From: Bacteroidales bacterium
GTDB lineage: Bacteria > Bacteroidota > Bacteroidia > Bacteroidales > UBA12077
Direction of reading: 5' to 3'
DNA: 64,000 nucleotides
NCBI GenBank assembly: GCA_013138975.1
Contig: WTBR01000028.1
Location: 104,016-168,015, forward strand
This document shows, in pieces, positions 26,835-36,004 of this stretch. The stretch's first letter is position 1, and every line of letters begins with the position of its first letter. The position numbers were made by a program, and so were the translations under genes. The notes beneath the pieces were generated by a model. It ran no database searches. It had not been told where the DNA came from and saw only the letters and a list, made by a program, of their open reading frames with translations.

Positions 26835-27222
26835 AGGGATTATATTATTCGATGGCTATTGTAATTTATGTAGTGGTTCGGTAAAGTTTATTTTAAAAAG
26901 AGATAAAAATGATTACTTCCGATTTGCATCTTTACAATCTGAAATTAGTCAAGAATATTTATTAGATTTTAAAATTTCTACAGAGTTAAATAATTCGGTA
27001 TTTCTTATTGAAAATGGTAAGGTTTATGATAAGTCTACTGCTGCACTTCGAATAGCCAAGAAGCTGAAAGGGCTATGGTTCTTATTTTATGTTTTTATCA
27101 TTATTCCAAGCCCAATTAGGGATTTTATATATATGGTAATTTCAAAGAATCGATATAAATGGTTTGGAAGAAATACGGAGTGTTTTCTCCCCGAAGAGAA
27201 ATACAAACATTATTTTTTATAA
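26812..27222 (+). CDS. DCC-family thiol-disulfide oxidoreductase-like protein
   Basis: This small protein of about 136 residues carries the family signature ILFDGYCNLCSGSVKFIL, in which C-N-L-C replaces D-C-C; the two cysteines are thioredoxin-like. R-F-A-S-L-Q-S and STAALRIAKKL follow, then a short hydrophobic segment (FLFYVFIIIPSP). It overlaps the 3' end of manA, with starts possible at 26812 or 26815. The biological role of the family is not established. Confidence 0.85.
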   Translation: MMRSLKNKGIILFDGYCNLCSGSVKFILKRDKNDYFRFASLQSEISQEYLLDFKISTELNNSVFLIENGKVYDKSTAALRIAKKLKGLWFLFYVFIIIPSPIRDFIYMVISKNRYKWFGRNTECFLPEEKYKHYFL

Positions 27223-27468
27223 TCTGATTACTTTTATCATTTCAAAAGCAGTTTATCTAAATAACAAATTTTTATGTGACTCATTCAGAAGTGTATAAAT
27301 ATTTACACTTGATTGTTGAACAATTACGTTTTTTTTCATTTTCACGCACTTTAATTCTTCATATTTTAAATTCAAATGAACCTTTTTTTTTAGAATTGTG
27401 TTATCTTTCTAATAAGAAAATTTCATGTCTTACATTTTAATAATTTTTTACTTAAAAACTGGGAAAGT

Positions 27469-27867
27469 ATGGAAAGTAAAGTAATAAATGACAAAATAAA
27501 GCTAACAAGAAGAGATGATCAAATATATATTTACAAAGCAATAAATAATTGTTCAGTTGATCTGGAAACAGTAAAAGAAATGACCAAAGTTGGCGATTCA
27601 TGGAATGGAACAGAACTATGTGCTAACTTAATAGATATTCGTGATGTATTCTTTATTGACTCAAAAGCCAGATCCTATGGAGCTGAACAATACAGATCAT
27701 ATGTTGCCGGACAAGCTATTCTGATTGAATCGAAGATCTCAAGTTATTTTGCAAATTTATTTTTGAAATTTAGTAATCCAAAGGTGCCTACCAAACTATT
27801 CACAAAAGAAGATGAAGCCATGGAATGGTTAAATCTGCAAATGAAAAAATATAAAAATCCCAATTAA
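27469..27867 (+). CDS. SpoIIAA/STAS-like small protein
   Basis: These 132 residues have no signal peptide or membrane segment. The order IKLTRRDDQIYIYKAINNC, CANLIDIRDVFFIDSKARSYGA and ILIESKISSYFANLFLKFSNPKVPTKLFTKEDEAMEWL resembles DUF7793/SpoIIAA-like proteins of Bacteroidota (a STAS-type fold). I do not assign a function. It stands alone, and a TATCTTTC box at 27402-27409 may be its promoter. Confidence 0.6.
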   Translation: MESKVINDKIKLTRRDDQIYIYKAINNCSVDLETVKEMTKVGDSWNGTELCANLIDIRDVFFIDSKARSYGAEQYRSYVAGQAILIESKISSYFANLFLKFSNPKVPTKLFTKEDEAMEWLNLQMKKYKNPN

Positions 27868-28025
27868 TTTAAATCAGATAATTTTATTAATTGTAACAAA
27901 AAGTAAGAAGTCTGGTAGAATCTAATTTATGCGAATCCTTTTGGAGAGGAAATATTCAAAATATAAAAATCATTATACATTTCAATATCGTTTAAGAAGA
28001 TATATTTGAAAAATCATATTGAAAT

Positions 28026-30140
28026 TTAGAACTCTTTTTCATCAGCTTTCTCTAATGTAAACCAAAAATCACTTCCCTGATCTAAAGAACTTATTACTCC
28101 AATTTCTTGATTATGCTTTTCAACAAACTCTTTACATAACTTGAGACCCAAACCAGTACCGGATTCATCTTCAGTTCCTAATGTACTGTAAACTTCCCCT
28201 TTATCAAATAATTTTGATTTGACATCTTCAGATATTCCCACTCCGAAGTCTTGTACATGAATTATAAATTTATCTCTCTTATTTTCTGCAGAGACAATTA
28301 CTTTACCTCCTAAAGGAGTAAACTTTATTGCGTTAATAATTAAATTTCTAAAAATGGTAAATATCATACCTTTATCTCCAAAGACCAATGTGTTTTTTTC
28401 AATCTGAATTATTGTCTTAATACTTTTTTTATCAGAAATAAGAGCAGTAAAATACATAACATTTGATACCATTTCGTACAGGTCAATTGTTTCGGGGTTA
28501 AAATCTGTATTATCCTGTTGTGATCTACTCCATTCCAATAAATTTATCAATAAATCCATTGTTGATTCGGCAGACTTAGATATCATCGTGGTATACTTTT
28601 TCCTTTTGCTTTCTACTAAAATATCGTATCTATCAATTAATAAGTTTGAAAATCCAACTATAGCGCCAACTGAGCTCCTTAAATCATGAGAAATTATCGA
28701 ATAAAATTTATCCTTTTGAGTATTCAAAACAACTAAGTCTTTGTTTTTCCCTTCTAACTCTTTAGCTTTATGCTCAATAACCTCTTGCTTAGCCATTAAC
28801 TCTTCATTATAAATACTAATTATTTCGTGTTGTTTTGAAAGTATTTCATTATTTTTTTTACCTTTTTCAACATTCTTAACTAGAAGTATAGCTAAAAAAA
28901 TCATTAATATTAATATTGCAATAAAACTAAAAATTAAAACATTTCTTTTTTGCAGTGTTGTTTTATTCAGTTCTATTTCATTCCTTAATAATTTATCCTT
29001 TGCTTCTTGTTTTTCAATCAAAAAAATTTCTTGCACTTGATAAATATTGTCCATATTTTTCTGACTTGCAAGACTATCGCCTATGATTGTAGACTCTTTG
29101 TAATATTCCAGTGATAGTTTATAATTACCTCTGAGCTCTTCAATTTCTGATAAATTACTATAGCAATTATATAAAACATTTATTGCTCCTGCCTCTTTTG
29201 CTTTATTTATTGATTTTTCGGCAAAATCATGTGCTTTTGATAACTTATTGGTCTTTATATAAATTACACACAAATGATTAAGAATCTCTGCTTCGCGATA
29301 AGTTGATCTCGCTTTTCTATTGTAGAATAGAGATTCCAGAAAATGTGTTTCTGCTTCATCAAATTTATCTAACTTTAAATCTAATCGACCCATTTCACCA
29401 ATAATAAAAGCATATCTATCGTCTTTTTCTTCATTAAGCCTTTCCAGATTCTCCATGGCTAATAAATAGCTTTTTAAAGCATCATCATAGCGTTTCAATT
29501 CTGCATTTGCTATTCCAATATTTACATAAGATATCCACAACTCATCAAGTATGTTTAATTTAATATTTAAAGCTTGTGCTGCAGAAAAGTATTCTATTGC
29601 TTTTTCAAAACATTCCCCTGATAAATATGCTAAGCCAATATTATTTAATAATGATGAAATGCCTATAGAATCATTAGCCTCTTCCATTAATTTTAATGAT
29701 TCAAAAAACAACTTTACAGCACTATTTATATTTGCCATGTAGTAATAACTCAGCCCTAATCTATTATAAAAGGTTCTCAGATAATTCTTATTATTTGTTT
29801 TCTTAGCTAATTCAATAGCTGCGATATCATATGGTATCGACTTTGCAGGTTCTTTTTCATAATAATGATTCGCAATTTTATTATATAGCTTCAATTTTAT
29901 CGAGTCAACGCTTTCTGTATCGAGTTTCTGAATCAAACTGTCAATATAATAGTTGTTTTCTTTATCTTTTATAGATTCCTCGGTATCAAGAGAATCAATA
30001 CAAGCATCATTTTTAATCTGATTAAAGCTATTTGCCAAAGAATATTGAGGAGAAATAATTTGATATGACACTAGTAAAAGCAAGGTTATAATGCTTTTTA
30101 CAGATAAAAAATACAATGTTTTTAATTTTATTATAAGCAT
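28026..30140 (-). CDS. TPR-containing sensor histidine kinase
   Basis: The 704-residue membrane kinase has an N-terminal signal or anchor (to about residue 35), then a periplasmic array of six or so tetratricopeptide repeats (about 70-370; e.g. NNIGLAYLSGECFEKAIEYF). A transmembrane helix follows (VLIFSFIAILILMIFLAILLV, about 400-420), then a coiled coil and a HisKA box (YSIISHDLRSSVGAIVGFSNLL, His at about 484). The HATPase domain carries NLIINAIKFTP, DFGVGIS and GTGLGLKL. No receiver domain or response regulator gene is adjacent, so it is an orphan kinase. Confidence 0.92.
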   Translation of the reverse strand: MLIIKLKTLYFLSVKSIITLLLLVSYQIISPQYSLANSFNQIKNDACIDSLDTEESIKDKENNYYIDSLIQKLDTESVDSIKLKLYNKIANHYYEKEPAKSIPYDIAAIELAKKTNNKNYLRTFYNRLGLSYYYMANINSAVKLFFESLKLMEEANDSIGISSLLNNIGLAYLSGECFEKAIEYFSAAQALNIKLNILDELWISYVNIGIANAELKRYDDALKSYLLAMENLERLNEEKDDRYAFIIGEMGRLDLKLDKFDEAETHFLESLFYNRKARSTYREAEILNHLCVIYIKTNKLSKAHDFAEKSINKAKEAGAINVLYNCYSNLSEIEELRGNYKLSLEYYKESTIIGDSLASQKNMDNIYQVQEIFLIEKQEAKDKLLRNEIELNKTTLQKRNVLIFSFIAILILMIFLAILLVKNVEKGKKNNEILSKQHEIISIYNEELMAKQEVIEHKAKELEGKNKDLVVLNTQKDKFYSIISHDLRSSVGAIVGFSNLLIDRYDILVESKRKKYTTMISKSAESTMDLLINLLEWSRSQQDNTDFNPETIDLYEMVSNVMYFTALISDKKSIKTIIQIEKNTLVFGDKGMIFTIFRNLIINAIKFTPLGGKVIVSAENKRDKFIIHVQDFGVGISEDVKSKLFDKGEVYSTLGTEDESGTGLGLKLCKEFVEKHNQEIGVISSLDQGSDFWFTLEKADEKEF

Positions 30141-30318
30141 TACCTTTTAACTTCCTGATTTTTGTTCCGGCTAAAAATAACAATATGTTTTAAAAAACGC
30201 TATTAAATGAGTTCGAATTATTTTCCATTGTTCCTATGAATAAGATTATTCCGTTTTTTCCACACCTAACCCCGAAATCCTTAGCCCTTAAAAATATTTG
30301 TCAAACCTTTTTTTTATT

Positions 30319-30456
30319 CTACTTTTCAGGATACTCCTGAAATAAGATAAGACTCAAACCTGTACCCGATAAGTTTTCAGTTCCCGATGAACTTTATAAA
30401 TTATCTTAATTGAAGATCTTCTGGTATACCTATTCCCGTTTCTTTTACATAAACAA
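30319..30456 (-). pseudogene. remnant of a histidine kinase ATPase domain
   Basis: The minus strand encodes IVYVKETGIGIPEDLQL (an N/G1-box-like segment) and then, in another frame, LSGTGLSLILFQEYPEK followed by a stop, which resembles the G2 box. Frameshifts and stops separate the pieces. It lies about 180 bases upstream of the intact kinase gene, whose own C-terminal part has the same motifs. It probably derives from a duplicated or replaced kinase. Confidence 0.55.
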
Positions 30457-30520
30457 TTATTTATGTAAAATAATTGTTATGAAGTTCATTCAATTTATTC
30501 CTTTTGAGCATTTAATACCA

Positions 30521-30690
30521 ACTAAACACCAAAATGAGCTATATAATTCGTTTCTTTTTCACTTATATTTTTTCAAAAAATAAAACCGTAACTAATGCTA
30601 TGCTTATATTTTTTGAATCATCTAAGCAAAAAACAATTCAAATTATTTATAGCTCATTTTGAAATTTAATTGATATAACTCCTCGCTTTG
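30521..30690. repeat. MITE-like inverted-repeat element
   Basis: CAAAATGAGCTATA (30531-30545 region) is matched on the opposite strand by TATAGCTCATTTTG (30650-30664 region). The similarity extends outward over about 38 bases of imperfect complement. The 170-bp AT-rich interior has no open frame. This fits a non-autonomous miniature inverted-repeat element. Confidence 0.5.
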
Positions 30691-30728
30691 ATGATACAGT
30701 AAATCATGCTTCTTTTTAATGAACCGGC

Positions 30729-30915
30729 TCGCTGCCAGCGGACAAAGTATCAACAAATGATTTCTTTTTAATTTCGCTCCGAGGAAAGGGGGATATGACC
30801 CAAGAGATCCCTCGACTTCACTTAGACAAACTCAGTGAAGCCCACTCGGGATCAATTCGACTAGAAATTTTCAATTCACTATCGTTCCTGAAATTATAGT
30901 ATCATTGAATTAATC
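30729..30915. repeat. interspersed repeat, copy R2
   Basis: It contains GACCCAAGAGATCCCTCGAC, CACTCGGGATCAATTCGACT and TTCACTATCGTTCCTGAAAT, as in R3 (53653-53860) and in part R1 (23891-24031). The remaining 250 bases up to 31164 show no gene. Confidence 0.6.
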
Positions 30916-31164
30916 GTGAAGAATGATATATGATAATTACCAAAATAAAGAGTAAAACAGAAATAAGAAAATAATGACGTTAAAGCTTTTTGCTTTTTAA
31001 AATCTTAACGTATCAGTAGTATTGGAGTATATTCTTAGTAAGTTCTATTACCATTGGGTAATCCAATTATTAATTTCACTAGCAAACTTATAATCTTTGT
31101 ATCCTCTCTGGATATAACAAATTATTTTAATCGCTAATCTTAATAATTTAATTGATAAAATAGT

Positions 31165-31707
31165 TTACAAGTCAATTTTACCCTGTTCTATTAATTTATG
31201 TTTTTTGTTAATTAGAGCTATTAATTGACTAACAGATGTCATCGCACTTGCAGTTTCTGCATTAATTGTTTTTTTCTGTAATCGAAGCATTAATAATCCA
31301 TACAATCCATTGAAACAAGCTTCAATTTCATTTTCGACTGTACCTTTTGATTTATTCATTAGCTCATCTATTCCATCTTTCGCTTTATTATAAACTTCAA
31401 TATAATCTAGCTGTTCAGGTGATTTTAATAACTGAAGATGTGTATTATTTAAATCATTTATAGTATTCTGTATAAATTGCAAATGACCCGATTCTGTTTT
31501 GTTTTCTTCTTTCATTAAATCAATTAATCCAGCGTACCAATTAGAAATCTCCTTTTTAATTGGTTCCGGTTGATTAAAATTATAAACAATGTTTTTATTT
31601 ATCTCATTGATATCAAATTTATAAGCTCTAATCAAGTCCTCAATTTGCCACATATACAATATATACTCAGCAATATTCTCTTTTTTCTTTTGTTTCGCTA
31701 TAATCAT
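31165..31707 (-). CDS. DUF4924 family protein
   Basis: The 180 residues are all helical and begin MIIAKQKKKENIAEYILYMWQIEDLIRAY, which is the DUF4924 hallmark in Bacteroidota. HLQLLKSPEQLDYIEVYNKAKDGIDEL and the C-terminal TASAMTSVSQLIALINKKH follow. It has no signal peptide. Function is unknown. It is 5 bases downstream of the S4-domain gene and likely co-transcribed with it. Confidence 0.85.
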   Translation of the reverse strand: MIIAKQKKKENIAEYILYMWQIEDLIRAYKFDINEINKNIVYNFNQPEPIKKEISNWYAGLIDLMKEENKTESGHLQFIQNTINDLNNTHLQLLKSPEQLDYIEVYNKAKDGIDELMNKSKGTVENEIEACFNGLYGLLMLRLQKKTINAETASAMTSVSQLIALINKKHKLIEQGKIDL

Positions 31708-31712
31708 GATAC

Positions 31713-32099
31713 CTAATCTTTATTTTTTAAATCGTCTATTAATCTACGCTCTCTTTTTGTAGGTCTTCCCACTCCTCTATCACGCAATTCGAATCCAGAG
31801 AATCTTTTCATATCAATTTTTAATTTTTCTTCTTCGGGTGTAATATCCTCAACGTAATCGACTACAATTTTTGCTGACTGCCTTTTGCCTAATAATCCCT
31901 TTACTTTGAAAGAATAAATTACCGGAGGTTTTTTTAAAAATACTATTTCTCCAACTTTTATAACACGCGATGGTTTTACCTGAACATTATCAATTAAAAC
32001 TTTACCTTTTTTACAAGCTTCTGCAGCCAGACTTCGTGTTTTGAAAATTCGAACAGCCCACAACCATTTATCAATACGTAAATCTTTAACCTGATCCAT
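31713..32099 (-). CDS. S4-domain RNA-binding protein (Hsp15-like)
   Basis: The S4 domain is at the N-terminus: LRIDKWLWAVRIFKTRSLAAEACKKGKVLID (about 6-36), then VQVKPSRVIKVGEIVFL. The C-terminal tail is basic (GVGRPTKRERRLIDDLKNK). In E. coli Hsp15 binds stalled 50S subunits carrying nascent peptide; the same role is likely here. It is encoded close to pth, which also acts on peptidyl-tRNA. Confidence 0.9.
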   Translation of the reverse strand: MDQVKDLRIDKWLWAVRIFKTRSLAAEACKKGKVLIDNVQVKPSRVIKVGEIVFLKKPPVIYSFKVKGLLGKRQSAKIVVDYVEDITPEEEKLKIDMKRFSGFELRDRGVGRPTKRERRLIDDLKNKD

Positions 32100-32324
32100 T
32101 TCTATTTTTATAAATCTTAATGCAAAATTAACATCTTATAATTCAAATCATGCTATTTCTTTATAAAACTCCAATTAATACCAATTAACAAATCCAAATA
32201 AATGACAATGTATTAAAAACCAAAACCATATTAAGGTTTGAAATTTGAAATGTATTTGATGTTTGAAATTTGCTTTTTGGAATTTTAAATATCAGATTCT
32301 TACTCAAAAAAATCAATCCGAAAT

Positions 32325-32888
32325 TTACCTATTATTATATTCGTTCATGGTATTCGCAACACCACGTACTCCAAAACTTTGAATTATTTCAATGGATAAA
32401 TCAATTCTTGGAGCTAAGCTTTCTTTTTCGACATCATCCCAAGGGCTTAATACATAATGGGCCTGTGCTCCTTTTGGGTAATTATTTCCTATTCCGAATC
32501 GTAAACGAGAATAATTCTGATGTCCTAAAACTAAATTAATATCTTTTAAACCATTATGACCTGCATCAGATCCTTTAGGTTTAATTCTTAAAGATCCAAA
32601 GGGTAATGCTAAATCATCAACCACAACCAACATTTTATCAGCAGAAAGTCTTTCCTGTTGTAACCAATAGCTAACGGCTTTACCGCTAAGGTTCATAAAT
32701 GTAGTAGGCTTTATTAGGATAAAAGTTCTACCCTTGAATTTATATTCGGCGCGATATGCATAACGCCTATCCTGAAAAGAAATATTGGATGCATTAGCTA
32801 ATGCATCCAATATCTTAAATCCAATATTATGTCGAGTATTAATATACTCGCTTCCTAAATTTCCTAAACCGACAATTAAGTATTTCAT
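32325..32888 (-). CDS. pth: peptidyl-tRNA hydrolase
   Basis: Pth recycles tRNA from peptidyl-tRNA dropped by the ribosome. The 187 residues start MKYLIVGLGNLGSEYINTRHNIGF, with the catalytic His in TRHNIGF (about residue 20). The chain has KPTTFMNLSGKAV (about 60-72, with Asn), VVVDDLALPFG (Asp about 93) and KGSDAGHNGLKDI (about 103-115). The length is normal. It lies 20 bases downstream of the L25 gene, a conserved ribosomal-quality-control pair. Confidence 0.96.
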   Translation of the reverse strand: MKYLIVGLGNLGSEYINTRHNIGFKILDALANASNISFQDRRYAYRAEYKFKGRTFILIKPTTFMNLSGKAVSYWLQQERLSADKMLVVVDDLALPFGSLRIKPKGSDAGHNGLKDINLVLGHQNYSRLRFGIGNNYPKGAQAHYVLSPWDDVEKESLAPRIDLSIEIIQSFGVRGVANTMNEYNNR

Positions 32889-32908
32889 CAGTTTAATTTA
32901 TTTGTTTA

Positions 32909-33553
32909 TTATTCAGCAGCTTTTTCAGCAGAAGCATCTCCACCTTCAGCAGGAGTTTCGCCTTCAGCACCTTCTTCACCTTCTTCACCTTCACCAGCAG
33001 CAAGAGCAGCAGCACGAGCAGTTTTAACAAGAACCACAACAGCATTTGCAGGCTCCATAAACTCAAGACCTTCAACTTTAAGATCTGCTATCTTAACTGA
33101 TTGACCAATATCTAAATTTGTAATATCAATTTTAATATCATCAGGTAAAACAGAAAGTAATCCTTTTACTTTAACCTTTCTCATTTTTTGAACTAATCTT
33201 CCACCGTTCAATACTCCAACAGCAGAACCTTCAACTTCAACAGGCATTTGAATCCATAATGGCTCTTTATCTGTTATTTCAAAAAAGTCTGCATGTATAA
33301 TTTTATCTGATACAGGATGAAATTGAATAGCACGTAAAACTGCTTGATGATTATTACCATCAAGATCGAAATTTACAAGGTATGCATTTGGTGTAAAAAC
33401 TAATTGTTTGAAAGATTTCTCATGAGTATGAAAATGAAAATTTTTTCCATTACCATACATAACACAAGGTATTTGGTCTTCTCTTCTTAGATTCTTAGAA
33501 GTTTTTTTTCCAACTGCTTCTCTTAAGTTACCTTTTAATTCTAATGTTTTCAT
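32909..33553 (-). CDS. rplY: 50S ribosomal protein L25 (Ctc-type)
   Basis: The 214 residues carry the L25 N-domain (KGNLREAVGKKTSKNLRREDQIPCVMYG) that binds 5S rRNA, and the TL5/Ctc C-domain (DFFEITDKEPLWIQMPVEVEGSAVGVLNGG). The last about 35 residues are Ala/Gly/Glu-rich low complexity (GEEGEEGAEGETPAEGGD), encoded by imperfect short DNA repeats. An exact -7 box lies about 100 bases upstream, giving a long leader. It is followed by pth. Confidence 0.95.
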   Translation of the reverse strand: MKTLELKGNLREAVGKKTSKNLRREDQIPCVMYGNGKNFHFHTHEKSFKQLVFTPNAYLVNFDLDGNNHQAVLRAIQFHPVSDKIIHADFFEITDKEPLWIQMPVEVEGSAVGVLNGGRLVQKMRKVKVKGLLSVLPDDIKIDITNLDIGQSVKIADLKVEGLEFMEPANAVVVLVKTARAAALAAGEGEEGEEGAEGETPAEGGDASAEKAAE

Positions 33554-33652
33554 TTCTTTTTTTAATGCGTGCTACTCAGAATAATACTAAAATTTTAAAA
33601 GCTTCTTATTCCCCATCACACTTTTTTACAATATGCTTTTTATTTTGGTGTG

Positions 33653-33660
33653 CAAATATA
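33653..33660 (-). promoter_or_regulatory. -7 box (TATATTTG) of the L25-pth unit
   Basis: The minus strand reads TATATTTG. Transcription from here gives a leader of about 90 bases before the L25 start at 33553, long enough for translational control. Confidence 0.45.
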
Positions 33661-33665
33661 TAGTT

Positions 33666-34604
33666 TTATACTATAAAATTTGAACTTATCGACTGACAAT
33701 TATATACTTTATTAATTACATCTGCAAAAAGATCTGCAACCGACACCACTTTTATCTTATCAGATATTGGTTTTATTGGCAACGAATCTGTAACAACTAC
33801 TTCGGTAATTTTCGAATCGTTAATTCTTTCATATGCAGGCCCTGAAAGCACACCATGTGTAACGATTACTCTTACACTAAGGGCACCTTTATCCATCATC
33901 ATGTCAGCTGCTTTAGCTACAGTGCCGGCAGTATCTATCATATCGTCAAGAATAACAACATTCTTTCCTTCTACTTCTCCAATCACAGTCATTTCATCAA
34001 TAACATTTGCTTTTTTTCTTGATTTATGACAAATTACCATTGGTGTTCCTAAAAATTTAGAATAAGCATTAGCTCTTTTAGTTCCTCCCATATCAGGAGC
34101 AGCTATAACTAAATTATCTAGATTTAAATTCTTTATATAGGGTACAAAAATAGATGATGCATAAAGATGATCAACTGGAACATCAAAGAATCCTTGTATT
34201 TGATCAGCATGCAAATCCATTGTCATAATTCTATCAACTCCGGCAGCTGTAAGAAGGTTTGCTACCAACTTAGCTCCAATTGCAACTCTTGGTTTATCTT
34301 TCCTATCTTGACGTGCAAAACCAAAATATGGCATTACCGCAACCACTTTATATGCTGATGCGCGTTTTGCGGCATCAATCATAAACAACAACTCCATTAA
34401 ATTATCTGAAGGAGGAAAAGTGGACTGTATAATAAAAACATAAGCCCCACGAACGGTTTCTTCAAAAGAAGTTGTAAATTCACCATCGCTGAATTCAATA
34501 AATGTTGTATTCCCTAGCTCAACACCATATTCCTTTACAATTTTTTCTGCTATATAACGTGATTTTGTACCTGAGAATATCTTAATTGGAGGTTGATGGC
34601 TCAT
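33666..34604 (-). CDS. prs: ribose-phosphate pyrophosphokinase (PRPP synthase)
   Basis: Prs makes PRPP from ribose 5-phosphate and ATP for nucleotide, NAD and amino acid synthesis. The 312 residues have the N-terminal KIFSGTKSRYIAEKI, the metal-binding MDLHADQIQGFFDVPVDHLYAS (about 130-151), the flexible loop RKDKPRVAIGAKLVAN and the PRPP loop VVILDDMIDTAGTVAKAA (about 220-237). It is a complete class I enzyme. It is upstream of the L25 gene on the same strand but separated by the L25 promoter. Confidence 0.96.
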   Translation of the reverse strand: MSHQPPIKIFSGTKSRYIAEKIVKEYGVELGNTTFIEFSDGEFTTSFEETVRGAYVFIIQSTFPPSDNLMELLFMIDAAKRASAYKVVAVMPYFGFARQDRKDKPRVAIGAKLVANLLTAAGVDRIMTMDLHADQIQGFFDVPVDHLYASSIFVPYIKNLNLDNLVIAAPDMGGTKRANAYSKFLGTPMVICHKSRKKANVIDEMTVIGEVEGKNVVILDDMIDTAGTVAKAADMMMDKGALSVRVIVTHGVLSGPAYERINDSKITEVVVTDSLPIKPISDKIKVVSVADLFADVINKVYNCQSISSNFIV

Positions 34605-34713
34605 TGCTAGTAGTTTTTCTGATTAATTATATTTCTTTTTCTTTTTGAATTTGCAAATTTAAAAATATCATTCTAATTTCCATTGTCTTTGCATGAAAAA
34701 TTATCGAATGAGT

Positions 34714-35316
34714 TTATTTTTTCATATTGCCGTTTAGTCTTTCGATGTAATCGAGGATTTCAGTTCTTCCTAATTTTTGTTCAGCTGACGTTATAAATAT
34801 GTCTGGTAATGACTCCCATTCCTTTAACATTTCTTTTTTATAGTTCACTATATTCTTATTAACAGCAGAACTCGAAAGCTTATCAGCCTTAGTAAAAGCC
34901 ATTGCAAAAGGAACTTGTTTCTCTCCTAACCACCTCATAAAACCTAAATCATTTTTTTGTGGTTCATGCCTCGAATCTATTAAAACAAAAAGACAAATAA
35001 GATTTTCCCTATTTATGGCATATTCATTTATCAATTTATTAAAATCTTTACGAGCTGATTTTGCTACCTTGGCATATCCATAACCTGGCAAATCGGCTAG
35101 ATACCAATTATCATTTATAATAAATTGATTTATTAATTGTGTTTTACCCGGACTTTGAGAAGTTTTAGCTAGTTTCTTCTTATCAAACAACATATTAATT
35201 AAAGAAGATTTCCCAACATTTGATCTACCTACAAAAGCATATTCGGGCATTTCAGATTTTGGGCAATCTTTGTAAGTTGTATAACTTGAAACAAATTCTG
35301 CTGATTTTATCTTCAT
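34714..35316 (-). CDS. engB: ribosome biogenesis GTPase EngB (YsxC/YihA)
   Basis: EngB is a small GTPase needed for 50S subunit assembly. The 200 residues contain G1 GRSNVGKSSLINML (about 31-44), G2 KTSQSPGKTQLIN with the switch threonine, G3 DLPGYG (about 74-79), G4 TKAD (about 140-143) and G5 SA (about 174). The length is normal. It leads a minus-strand unit with no close gene upstream. Confidence 0.95.
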   Translation of the reverse strand: MKIKSAEFVSSYTTYKDCPKSEMPEYAFVGRSNVGKSSLINMLFDKKKLAKTSQSPGKTQLINQFIINDNWYLADLPGYGYAKVAKSARKDFNKLINEYAINRENLICLFVLIDSRHEPQKNDLGFMRWLGEKQVPFAMAFTKADKLSSSAVNKNIVNYKKEMLKEWESLPDIFITSAEQKLGRTEILDYIERLNGNMKK

Positions 35317-35353
35317 TTTTAATGTTTTATCTAATTCAATTTCATTTAATCAT

Positions 35354-35980
35354 TTATTCAAAAAAGACAGATAACATTGCAATAATGCCAAACACAATAA
35401 TCACTATGCCTGCTATTTTATTTATCCACCATAATTGTTTTAGTCTAAATTTCTTTCTAAACAAATCAATTAAAAAAGTAAGGGTAGACCACCATAACAT
35501 TGCTCCCAAAAATACACCTAGTATTATTAATGATGATTTTAAAGTACTATCATTTGAAGTAACTATACCAATGCCGGCAAATGCAGCTATAAAAAGAAAT
35601 ACTGCCAATGGATTTGATAAGGTTAAAAAAACTACAGAAAAATAATCTTCAATTAGTTTATTTTTTTGTCGACGATGTCTTCGAATTTGTTTAATGGGAT
35701 TTGTTCTAAAAATTCGGATTCCCAATAGCATTAATACTCCACCGCCTAATAATTGAATAAAAAACTGCTGCTCTTCAATAAAATTAATAATGTATGTTAA
35801 ACCTAATGCAGCAACTAATGCAAAAAAAGTATCGACAGTTGCCGCTCCCATTCCTGATATTATACCAGAAGTTCTTCCTTTGTTAATAGTCCTCTGAATA
35901 CTTAAGACTCCAACCGGCCCTAAGGGTATCGAAGCTAAAAACCCAACAATAAGTCCTTTTATTAAAAACCCTATTTCCAC
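35354..35980 (-). CDS. LysE family translocator
   Basis: This 208-residue inner-membrane protein has five to six hydrophobic helices. The family start is GFLASIPLGPVGVLSIQRTINKGRTSGIISGMGAATVDTFFA, followed by LTLSNPLAVFLFIAAFAG, the second conserved LysE motif. LysE/RhtB proteins export amino acids or related metabolites; the substrate here is unknown. It lies 25 bases downstream of the aldehyde dehydrogenase gene and 38 bases upstream of engB, so the three may be one transcript. Confidence 0.9.
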   Translation of the reverse strand: MEIGFLIKGLIVGFLASIPLGPVGVLSIQRTINKGRTSGIISGMGAATVDTFFALVAALGLTYIINFIEEQQFFIQLLGGGVLMLLGIRIFRTNPIKQIRRHRRQKNKLIEDYFSVVFLTLSNPLAVFLFIAAFAGIGIVTSNDSTLKSSLIILGVFLGAMLWWSTLTFLIDLFRKKFRLKQLWWINKIAGIVIIVFGIIAMLSVFFE

Positions 35981-36004
35981 AATTTTATATATATAATCTA
36001 TGTT

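Noticed and set aside
32893..33075. Leucine/valine-rich open frame inside the L25 gene
   Set aside because: It is the out-of-frame reading of the Ala/Glu-rich low-complexity tail.
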